From the NCBI GenBank assembly GCA_001295775.1, contig LJIA01000003.1:1-40681 (forward strand): a stretch of 40,681 nucleotides of DNA. Reading direction: 5' to 3'. A program made the position numbers and the translations under genes. Under the pieces are notes generated by a model. It was not told the origin of the DNA. It worked only from the letters and a program-made list of their open reading frames with translations, and did not search any database. The stretch is from a beta proteobacterium AAP99 (GTDB lineage: Bacteria > Pseudomonadota > Gammaproteobacteria > Burkholderiales > Burkholderiaceae_C). Of this stretch, positions 34,405 through 40,681 are shown in pieces; within the stretch, counting starts at the first letter, position 1; every line of letters begins with the position of its first letter.

Positions 34405-35049
34405 TCAGAGCGCGCGGATGCGCTTGGCCGGCGCCTTGGCGGTGGATTTGGCCGCCGATTTCTTTGGCGCCGCCTTGGCCACCCCCTGCGCCACCGCACG
34501 CACCGGCGCGGCGGCCTTGCTGGCGGTCTTGACTGCGGTGCTCGCTGCCTTGCTTGCCACCTTGCCCGAGGCCTTGACCGCGGATTTCACGACCGACTGC
34601 GCCATGGACTGCGCGCCGGCCTTGGCGGCCTGCTCCATCAGCTCGGTCATCGGCCCGCTCATCATGGACCACCACTGCTGCGGGCTGAGCATCTTGCCCG
34701 CCATGTCCTGAGCCATCTTCGGCAGCTCCTTCATGGAGCCGCGCTCGCCCTGCGCATCCACCGCCAGCCCCAGACGCGCGAGCTGCGCAACGGTGCCGCG
34801 CTGCACTTCCAGCGTCTGCACCGTGGTCTTGAGGATGTTGAGGTTCAGCTCCAGCCACTTCTGCACCGTCTTGAGATCGGTGAGGCGCTTGTCGATCTCG
34901 GCCACGTCCAGCGTGGGCGTGATGAACTTGGTCAGCGAATCCGCCAGCGGGCCGGCGGCGCCGCTCGGCACATCCACATTGCTCCAGACCTGCTTCACAA
35001 AGTCCAGACCCGTGCTCATGGTTGCAAAGGGCAGATTGGCAGCGGACAT
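34405..35049 (-). CDS. phaM: PhaM-type polyhydroxybutyrate granule protein
   Basis: A 214-residue protein of the PhaM group, which in Ralstonia activates PHB synthase and ties granules to the nucleoid. The family core is visible (ITPTLDVAEIDKRLTDLKTV, then WLELNLNILKTTVQTLEVQR). The C-terminal 70 residues are a Lys/Ala-rich histone-like tail (KAAPKKSAAKSTAKAPAKR) suited to DNA binding. The ATG of MSAANLPFATMSTGLDF was chosen; a second ATG ten codons later is possible. Presence of this gene implies the host stores PHB, though no synthase is in the window. Confidence 0.87.
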   Translation of the reverse strand: MSAANLPFATMSTGLDFVKQVWSNVDVPSGAAGPLADSLTKFITPTLDVAEIDKRLTDLKTVQKWLELNLNILKTTVQTLEVQRGTVAQLARLGLAVDAQGERGSMKELPKMAQDMAGKMLSPQQWWSMMSGPMTELMEQAAKAGAQSMAQSVVKSAVKASGKVASKAASTAVKTASKAAAPVRAVAQGVAKAAPKKSAAKSTAKAPAKRIRAL

Positions 35050-35191
35050 CAGCTTGTCTTTCACGCGGCACTCCGGTGGCGGTGGGTGTGCCAAGTATCG
35101 GCCAAAGCCGCGCGGCTGCGGGTGTCTTGCGCGGCGTGTGCAATGCGCAGGTTCATGCCTGCGCGAACGCCGCAATCTGTCCGGCGCGGGC

Positions 35192-35905
35192 TCAGGCGGG
35201 CTGCAGGCGCGCCGGGCGGCGCAGCTTGCGCCAGATGATCCAGCCGATCAGCAGGAAGGGCAGCAACAGCAGCCCCAGGCCGATGATCAGGATCAGCGGG
35301 ATGCCGATCACCACGAACAGCACCGCGCCAAGCGCCAGCAGAATCCAGTCGCCCACGCCCATGTCCAGCGCGCTGAACCAGGCCTGAAACGCCGCCACCT
35401 GCGCCTGCGCCCAGGCCACACTGCGCTCGATGATGCCGCCCACGGCCGCGTCCACCTGCGGCAGGGCCTTGCCCACCTCGCCGGCGATCACGCCTTCCAC
35501 CTTGGCCTGCGCGGCTTCCACGGCGCCCTGCACCTTGGCCGTGGCCCCGGCCATCGCGCCTTCAGCCTGCGCGCCGATGCCTTCCACCTTCGCGCCGAGC
35601 GCTTCAACCTTGGCACCTGCGGCTTCGGCCGCGCGCTGTGCCTGCTCGGCAGTGGACTGCATGGTCTGATTCGCGGCCTGGGTCACGCCCTGAACCGCCT
35701 GCTGCCCAGCCTGCGTGGCCTGCTGCGCTGCGGCTTCGGCCGAGCGCTGAGCCGCTTGGGCGGCCTGACTTGCCGCCTGCGTGGCGGATTGCACCGCCGT
35801 CTGCGCGGGTTCATTGGCCCAGACCGGCGCGGCAGCCAGCGTGGCACACGCCAGCGCAGCGGCAGCGCTCAGGCGGATGGAGGGAAAAGGGTTCGAGCGG
35901 GACAT
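35192..35905 (-). CDS. Exported amphipathic-repeat protein with C-terminal membrane span
   Basis: A 237-residue protein with a signal peptide (RLSAAAALACATLAAAPVWA). It then has about 115 residues of Ala/Gln/Val-rich helical repeat (QAASQAAQAAQRSAEAAAQQ, then GAKVEALGAKVEGIGAQAEG with an 11-residue-like period). The tail is a long hydrophobic stretch (two spans or a hairpin) ending in a basic WRKLRRP. It resembles phasins or LEA/apolipoprotein-like stress proteins in composition but is exported. Function unknown. It is 142 bases upstream of PhaM, on the same strand. Confidence 0.75.
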   Translation of the reverse strand: MSRSNPFPSIRLSAAAALACATLAAAPVWANEPAQTAVQSATQAASQAAQAAQRSAEAAAQQATQAGQQAVQGVTQAANQTMQSTAEQAQRAAEAAGAKVEALGAKVEGIGAQAEGAMAGATAKVQGAVEAAQAKVEGVIAGEVGKALPQVDAAVGGIIERSVAWAQAQVAAFQAWFSALDMGVGDWILLALGAVLFVVIGIPLILIIGLGLLLLPFLLIGWIIWRKLRRPARLQPA

Positions 35906-36076
35906 CGCGGGCTCCACGTGCAAGATATCAATCGCACGATCAGACCGCGTTGCAGCACGTGCGTTCGTCGGGGTTTGCCCGGGCGGATGAACACGCACCG
36001 GGCACGTCTGCACACCTCGCAAAGCGCAGTCGCACGTACACCTGCCCGTCAACGTGAGCCCTGCCGCTGCTTTCAC

Positions 36077-36134
36077 GGGTGCTTCCGCTTGTCTGGCGCG
36101 GCTCTTCAGCCACTTTGGTCTGGAAAGCCGCGCC
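36077..36134 (+). repeat. Dispersed palindromic repeat, copy C
   Basis: GGTGCTTCCGCTTGTCTGGC ... CACTTTGGTCTGGAAAGCCG. It is the same unit as copies A and B, here in the gap between the amphipathic-repeat gene and the FAH-family gene. Confidence 0.75.
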
Positions 36135-36188
36135 AAATGGACATCTAGTCGTTCAAATCCGGGTGCGGTCAGCCTCGCCGTCAGGCAG

Positions 36189-37184
36189 TCACCACTTCAC
36201 CACCGTCTGGTCGATGGCGCCGAAGATGCTCTGCTTCTTGCCGTCGAACATCTCGATGCGGATGGTGTCGCCGAACTTCATGAACTCGGTCTGCGGCTTG
36301 CCGTGCTTGATGGTCTCGATGGCGCGCACTTCAGCAATGCAGCTGTAGCCCACGCTGTCGTCCTCGTTGGCGGACTTGTTCGAGATGGTGCCGCTGCCGA
36401 TGATCGAGCCGGCGCGCGCGCGGCGGGTCTTGGCCACATGAGCGACGAGCGTCGGGAAGTTGAAGACCATGTCGACTCCGGCGTCGGCCTGGCCCACGCG
36501 CTTGCCGTTCCAGGTCACGGTGAGCTTGCGGTGCAGCTTGCCGTCCTGCCAGGCGTCGCCCAGCTCGTCGGGCGTCACGGCCACCGGCGAGAAGCTCGTG
36601 GCCGGCTTGCTCTGGAAGAAGCCGAAGCCCTTGGCGAGCTCGGCCGGGATCAGGTTGCGCAGGCTCCAGTCGTTCACCAGCATCACCAGGCGGATGTGCT
36701 CGGCGGCCTTGGCCGGCGTCACGCCAAAAGGCACGTCATCGGTGATCACGGCCACTTCGCCCTCGAAGTCGATGCCCCAGGCCTCGTCCGCAAAGGCCGC
36801 CGCGTCGGTCGGGCCGATGAAGTCGTCGCTGCCGCCCTGGTACATCAGCGGGTCGTGCCAGAAGCTCTCGGGCATATCGGCATTGCGCGCCTTGCGCACC
36901 AGCTCCACGTGGTTCACGTAGGCCGAGCCGTCGGCCCACTGATAGGCGCGCGGCAGCGGCGCCATGCAGTTCTTCGGGTCGAAGGCGAAGGCGTGGCGCG
37001 TGGCCTTGCCCTGGTTCAGGCTGTCGTAGAGGTCCTGCAGCTGCGGCGCGAGGTAGGCCCAGTCGTCCAGCACGCGCTGCAGGTTGGGGGCGATGTGAGT
37101 GGCCAGATGGGCCTGCGTGAGGTCCTGGGAGACAACGGCCAGCTGGCCGTCGCGGGTGCCGTCCTTGAGGGTGGCGAGCTTCAT
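36189..37184 (-). CDS. Fumarylacetoacetate hydrolase family protein
   Basis: A 331-residue protein of the fumarylacetoacetase-like (FAH) fold, which cleaves or tautomerises small diketo acids in aromatic or sugar-acid breakdown. The metal site is E141-G-E143 (GIDFEGEVAVITDD) and D172 (LVNDWSLRN). The tail has GSGTISNKSANE, the usual active-site loop. The long N-terminal domain (about 80 residues) places it with the true fumarylacetoacetate hydrolase-like group. No hmgA or other catabolic gene is adjacent, so the substrate is not set. Confidence 0.92.
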   Translation of the reverse strand: MKLATLKDGTRDGQLAVVSQDLTQAHLATHIAPNLQRVLDDWAYLAPQLQDLYDSLNQGKATRHAFAFDPKNCMAPLPRAYQWADGSAYVNHVELVRKARNADMPESFWHDPLMYQGGSDDFIGPTDAAAFADEAWGIDFEGEVAVITDDVPFGVTPAKAAEHIRLVMLVNDWSLRNLIPAELAKGFGFFQSKPATSFSPVAVTPDELGDAWQDGKLHRKLTVTWNGKRVGQADAGVDMVFNFPTLVAHVAKTRRARAGSIIGSGTISNKSANEDDSVGYSCIAEVRAIETIKHGKPQTEFMKFGDTIRIEMFDGKKQSIFGAIDQTVVKW

Positions 37185-37274
37185 GGGTCTCGTCTTTCTG
37201 CGGGATGCCGTGCGTTGAGCGCAAAGGCCGCAATTATCGCCGCGCTGCTATGGTGCGGCGGCTCACTTGATCCC

Positions 37275-38336
37275 ATGGACACCGCCCGCCTTCAACGCAT
37301 TGCCGTCTTTGCCGCGCTCACGATCGGCCTGCACGCCGCAGCGTTCTGGCTGCTGGCGCGCGGTACGCCCAAGCCCCCGGCGCCACGCGGCGAGCCGGTG
37401 AGCTTCGACCTGAGCACCTGGGCACAGAGCCTGCCGGCGCTGGAATCGCGGCCTGAAGTGAAGCGCCCGCAGGCGCCGCAGCCCGCTGCAAGCAGCGCGC
37501 CAAAGCCCAGCAGCGAACGCCCCGCACCCGCGCGGCAGGCCGGCCCTTCACCCATGGCGGGCGCACCCGTCGGCACCGCCACGGCGCCCAGCACAGACAC
37601 CGGCCGCGCGCCGGATGCCCGCCCAAACACCGGCGCGCAGCAGGGCGTGGATGCCAGCGCGCTGCTGGCCAAGCGCATGCTGCTGCATACCCAGGTGCTG
37701 GCCGGCCCGATCGAGGCGCCGCAGCCCGTGGCCGAGGGCAGGCAGACCTTCACGCACGACGGCAAGACCTGGCAGATCGAATCCGAAAGCAACGCCCCCG
37801 ATGGCGGCCGACGCAACCGCTTTGCCGAATCCAGCGAAGGCCGCTTTGGCGAGCGCGGTCTGGTACCTGAACGCTATGGCGAAAAGCGCGGTACCCGCGG
37901 CGAGCGGGCCACGCACTTCCAGTGGCCCAAGGGCGTGCTCAGCTTCTCGGCCCGCACCGATCAACTGCCCCTGCCCGAAGGCGTGCAGGACCGCCTGTCC
38001 GTGCGCTGGCAGATCGGCCTGATCCTGCAGACCCGCCCCGAGCTGCAGCGCGAGGGCGCGCAGTTCACCGTGCCCGTGGCCAGCACCACGGAACTCATGG
38101 ACTGGCGCTTCACGGTGGTGGGGCGCGAACAGATCACTGTCGGCAACCAGACCGTGAGCGCCTGGCGCCTGCAGCGCGCCGCCGACGCCGAGCGCGTGTT
38201 CGACCAGCAGGTCAGCGTGTGGCTTGCGCCCTCGCTGGGCTGGGCCCCGGTGAAGCTGCGGCTTGCCGGGGCGCAGGGGCGGGTGGTGGAGGTGGTGGCG
38301 ACTGAGGTGGAGCTTGCCGAGGCTCCCGCGAGATAG
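37275..38336 (+). CDS. DUF3108 protein with N-terminal membrane anchor
   Basis: A 353-residue protein. A single hydrophobic span (RIAVFAALTIGLHAAAFWLL) is followed by a Pro/Ala/Ser-rich linker of about 90 residues and a beta-rich DUF3108 domain (for example DGKTWQIESESNAPDG, then QWPKGVLSFSARTDQLPL and WLAPSLGWAPVKLRL). TonB-like in layout but without the TonB C-terminal motif. It probably faces the periplasm. No function is established. Divergent from the FAH-family gene. Confidence 0.85.
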   Translation: MDTARLQRIAVFAALTIGLHAAAFWLLARGTPKPPAPRGEPVSFDLSTWAQSLPALESRPEVKRPQAPQPAASSAPKPSSERPAPARQAGPSPMAGAPVGTATAPSTDTGRAPDARPNTGAQQGVDASALLAKRMLLHTQVLAGPIEAPQPVAEGRQTFTHDGKTWQIESESNAPDGGRRNRFAESSEGRFGERGLVPERYGEKRGTRGERATHFQWPKGVLSFSARTDQLPLPEGVQDRLSVRWQIGLILQTRPELQREGAQFTVPVASTTELMDWRFTVVGREQITVGNQTVSAWRLQRAADAERVFDQQVSVWLAPSLGWAPVKLRLAGAQGRVVEVVATEVELAEAPAR

Positions 38337-38441
38337 TTAGGGGAAAGCCCTTTGGGTCGGGTTTTTCAGAAGACCTTCCTGCGCAGGGACTGATGCCGCC
38401 CTCCTACTCTGCGCGCTTGCAATTTGCCAGGGAGCAAAAAG

Positions 38442-39287
38442 ATGATCTACCGCCTTGCAGCCGTAGTGTGCGCACTAGCTGTGTTCGTTTTGGCCGGCTG
38501 CGCAACCACGAAGGTCGAGCCCGCAGGAACCGCGATGCCCACAAGCCAGCGTGTCGGTGTGGTCGCCCTTGGCGGCGACCAGGTTTGGAACGCCTACGTC
38601 AGCGTGCTGGTCTTCGGCAATAGCGACACGATGATTCCGGCCGCAGGTTGGAATCTTGATGAGCGCGTTGAGCAGCTTGCTCTTGAGGACCTCAAGCAAC
38701 TTGGTTATGCCAACGCGACCGCCATGAAGCTTGATCGTGCAGAGCTGCTCGCGCTCTACCGCGACCCGAAGGTACGAGGCTTTGTTGAAGGTCGCGTACA
38801 GCGCACTGGTCTGGATCGTCGTTTGATCGAATACGCCAAAGCAGCCGGCCTGGACAAGCTCGTGCTTGTGATGGGCGAAGACAAGCAGCGTGGCGTGGAC
38901 CATCGCAGCGAGATGGTGCGCGCGTTCACCATCATGGCCGGTGGTGGGCCGGACCTCGAGTACCCGCGATTTGCCAGGGCCAATTTTTGGGGCAACGTTT
39001 ACACGTTTGATGTTGCGACTGGCAAGACTCAGTCAGTCAACCTTGCAATGACCTTGCCCGGAACAAGCTTCTGGCAGGGCACCCCAATATCGGCGCGCAT
39101 TGACCGAACAAAGTGGTCCAAGACGGCTGACAAGCTGTCGCCTGAGCAACTCGCACTCGGACGGGAAGCGATCGAGTTTCTGCTGCCGACGATCGCCGAA
39201 AACGCTGTCTGGGCGGTGGCCGGCAAGACGGTTCCTCGTCCACCGAGAATCGATCCGAACAACGCCCCAATTACATCGCGCCCTTGA
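38442..39287 (+). CDS. Lipoprotein of unknown function, atypical composition
   Basis: A 281-residue lipoprotein: lipobox LAG-C20 after a hydrophobic signal (LAAVVCALAVFVLAGC). The body has no domain I recognise; it includes VGVVALGGDQVWNAYVSV and GLDKLVLVMGEDKQRGVDHR. Third codon positions are less GC-rich than in neighbours, suggesting acquisition. GGGAG sits upstream of the ATG. Its 3' end overlaps that of the convergent aminotransferase gene by 17 bases. Confidence 0.8.
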   Translation: MIYRLAAVVCALAVFVLAGCATTKVEPAGTAMPTSQRVGVVALGGDQVWNAYVSVLVFGNSDTMIPAAGWNLDERVEQLALEDLKQLGYANATAMKLDRAELLALYRDPKVRGFVEGRVQRTGLDRRLIEYAKAAGLDKLVLVMGEDKQRGVDHRSEMVRAFTIMAGGGPDLEYPRFARANFWGNVYTFDVATGKTQSVNLAMTLPGTSFWQGTPISARIDRTKWSKTADKLSPEQLALGREAIEFLLPTIAENAVWAVAGKTVPRPPRIDPNNAPITSRP

Positions 39288-40500
39288 TCACCTCCGCCAG
39301 CACCTTCACCCCCGCGCGGATCTTCTCCGGCGGGACAGTGACAAAGGACAGGCGCAGGGTGTTGGGGGTGATCTCGTTGGCGTAGAAGGGCGCGCCGGGG
39401 ACGAAGGCCACATTCGCGGCCACCGCGGCGTCCAGCAGCTTCATGGTGTCGATGCCCGCGGGCAGGGTGAGCCAGAGGAACATGCCGCCTTCAGGCACGG
39501 TGAAGTGCACACCTGCAGGAAGGTGCTCGCGCAGGCTCTCGATCATCACGCTGCACTGGTTCTTGTAGAGCGCGCGGATCTTCGGCAGGTGCTCGGTGAG
39601 AAAGCCGCTGCTCACCACGTGATGCACGGCCATCTGGCTGATGGTGGCGGTATGCAGGTCGGTGGCCTGCTTGGCCTGCACCAGCTTGTTCATGAGCGCC
39701 TTGGGGGCGGCGATGTAGCCCAGACGCAGGCCGGGGGCCAGGGTCTTGGAGAAGCTGCCCATGCGCACCACGTTCTCGCAGCCGAGTTCGGCGGCAATCG
39801 ACAGCAGCATGGGCTGGGGCTGGCCTTCGTAGCGCAAGTCGCCGTAGGGGTCGTCCTCGATCACCAGCAGGTTCAGATCCACGGCCTTCTGCACCAGGGC
39901 GCGGCGGCGGCCTTCATGCAGGGTGCGCCCTGTCGGGTTCTGGAAGTTGGGCAGGGCGTAGAGGAACGCCGCGCCCTCGCGCAGTTCGGGCGTGATCGCG
40001 TCCGGCACCAGGCCCTGGTCGTCCGAGGCCACGCTGCGGTAGCTCGGCTCGAACAGGTTGAAGGCCTGCAGCGCGCCCAGGTAGGTGGGCGTTTCCACCA
40101 GCACCGGCTGGCCGGGGTTGATCAGCACCTTGCCCAAGAGGTCGAGCGCCTGCTGGCTGCCGGACACCAGCAGGATGTTCTCGGCCGTCACGCGGGCGCC
40201 CTTGGCGTTGAGGTCTGCCGCGATCCACTCGCGCAGCGGCATGAAGCCTTCGGTCGGCCCGTATTGCAGCGCCGCCTTGCCGCGCGTGTTGAGCACGGCG
40301 TCAAAGGCGTCCTTCATGACCTCGATGGGAAAGGTCTCGGGCGAGGGCAGGCCGCCGGCAAAGGAGATGACTTCCGGCCGCTCCGTGACCTTGAGGATCT
40401 CGCGGATGATCGAACTGGTGATCTTCTGCGCGCGCTGGGAGAACACGTAGGGCGCGGCGGTGGCGGTCGAGGTGGCGGACTTCGGAAGCGGTGCGTTCAT
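39271..40500 (-). CDS. PLP-dependent aminotransferase (LysN/2-aminoadipate type)
   Basis: A 409-residue fold-type I aminotransferase. The PLP lysine is K252 (GSFSKTLAPGLRLGY), with N188 (NPTG), D217 and Y219 (EDDPYGDLRY) and the substrate-carboxylate Arg in the C-terminal TLRLSF region. The opening FAGGLPSPETFP and the tail resemble 2-aminoadipate/LysN-like and MocR-related enzymes, but there is no DNA-binding domain. The amino donor is not predictable. It overlaps the lipoprotein gene tail to tail. Confidence 0.93.
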   Translation of the reverse strand: MNAPLPKSATSTATAAPYVFSQRAQKITSSIIREILKVTERPEVISFAGGLPSPETFPIEVMKDAFDAVLNTRGKAALQYGPTEGFMPLREWIAADLNAKGARVTAENILLVSGSQQALDLLGKVLINPGQPVLVETPTYLGALQAFNLFEPSYRSVASDDQGLVPDAITPELREGAAFLYALPNFQNPTGRTLHEGRRRALVQKAVDLNLLVIEDDPYGDLRYEGQPQPMLLSIAAELGCENVVRMGSFSKTLAPGLRLGYIAAPKALMNKLVQAKQATDLHTATISQMAVHHVVSSGFLTEHLPKIRALYKNQCSVMIESLREHLPAGVHFTVPEGGMFLWLTLPAGIDTMKLLDAAVAANVAFVPGAPFYANEITPNTLRLSFVTVPPEKIRAGVKVLAEVIKGAM

Positions 40501-40610
40501 GATGGTCTTTCAGTACGCCGGCATCTACAGATGCGGGCAGGTGTTCGAGTGTGCGCGCAGATGGCTGCGCGGCGGTCGGCTGGTTTTGCCGGGGCAGTTA
40601 GGTCTTGCTC

Positions 40611-40632
40611 CTCCCCCTGCGGGCAGGGGGAG
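40611..40632. repeat. Inverted repeat, GC-rich hairpin
   Basis: CTCCCCCTGC-gg-GCAGGGGGAG is a perfect 10-base inverted repeat, followed by GTTGGGAGGGGGTTGC. This type of sequence is scattered between genes in many proteobacterial genomes. Confidence 0.6.
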
Positions 40633-40660
40633 GTTGGGAGGGGGTTGCTCGTGCTGTAGA

Positions 40661-40681
40661 CCCCCCCCCCCCCCCCCCCCC
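40661..40681. other. Homopolymer C run at the window end
   Basis: The last 21 bases are all C with no other base. A run this pure at the very end is more likely a sequencing or assembly artefact than real DNA. Confidence 0.8.

Noticed and set aside
36145-36165. GTTCAAATCC resembling a tRNA T arm
   Set aside because: Flanks do not form the T stem, acceptor or anticodon arms of a tRNA.

Overview
The window is GC-rich (strong G/C preference at third codon positions) and is densely packed with bacterial genes. A PhaM-type polyhydroxybutyrate granule protein, an FTR1 iron permease, KatG, DUF3108 and DUF2164 proteins, and overall protein style point to a betaproteobacterium of the order Burkholderiales. 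The genus cannot be set from the sequence alone. No rRNA, tRNA, CRISPR array, transposase or phage gene was seen. The last 21 bases are a pure C run, probably a contig-end artefact.

Layout. 1-2.5 kb: katG, with a putative 36-codon ORF upstream. 2.7-7.6 kb: mixed metabolic genes (exported Kelch protein, membrane protein, GFA protein, a halohydrin-dehalogenase-like SDR without its tyrosine, an atypical-composition hypothetical, an aldo/keto reductase). 7.7-15.8 kb: a leftward run of nine tightly packed genes for membrane-lipid modification (flavin amine-oxidase-like protein, DUF1365, cyclopropane-fatty-acid-synthase-type methyltransferase, chalcone-isomerase-like protein, MFS carrier, DUF3833 lipoprotein, SDR, NTF2-like protein, acyl-ACP-desaturase-like di-iron protein). 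16.3-20.7 kb: exported glutathione peroxidase, a CarH/LitR-type MerR regulator with an intact B12-binding signature, DUF2256, and an iron-sulfur bacterial cryptochrome/photolyase. 20.8-24.7 kb: an EAL-CBS-GGDEF protein, an orphan PstS-like protein behind a Pho box, VOC and DUF2164 proteins. 24.9-31.0 kb: RmlD-like reductase, MFS efflux protein, a YciB/IspZ-like fusion, AraC regulator, small membrane protein, VOC and GFA proteins. 31.0-32.5 kb: FTR1 permease behind a promoter whose spacer is a perfect Fur-type palindrome. 32.8-40.5 kb: FIST sensor pair, PhaM, an exported amphipathic-repeat protein, FAH-family hydrolase, DUF3108 protein, an atypical lipoprotein and a PLP aminotransferase.

How the genes fit together. 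The clearest system is the 7.7-20.7 kb block: a predicted B12/light-sensing regulator, a photolyase, a peroxidase and a lipid-modifying operon. It resembles the singlet-oxygen/light (ChrR-sigmaE and LitR/CarH) regulons of other proteobacteria, but the sigma/anti-sigma pair is absent here. A near-palindromic motif, TTTG(T/A)CCTAGGCAA-like, occurs twice upstream of the regulator and twice in the gap between the lipid operon and the peroxidase, and is a candidate operator. A di-iron desaturase-like gene at the end of the operon, with its own TetR-like palindrome, suggests the lipid product may be more elaborate than a cyclopropane fatty acid.

Separately, a family of roughly 55-base imperfect palindromic repeats is scattered in gene-free gaps (at least five units), and three regulatory sites (Pho box, Fur palindrome, intrinsic terminators) are clear enough to predict control of individual genes.
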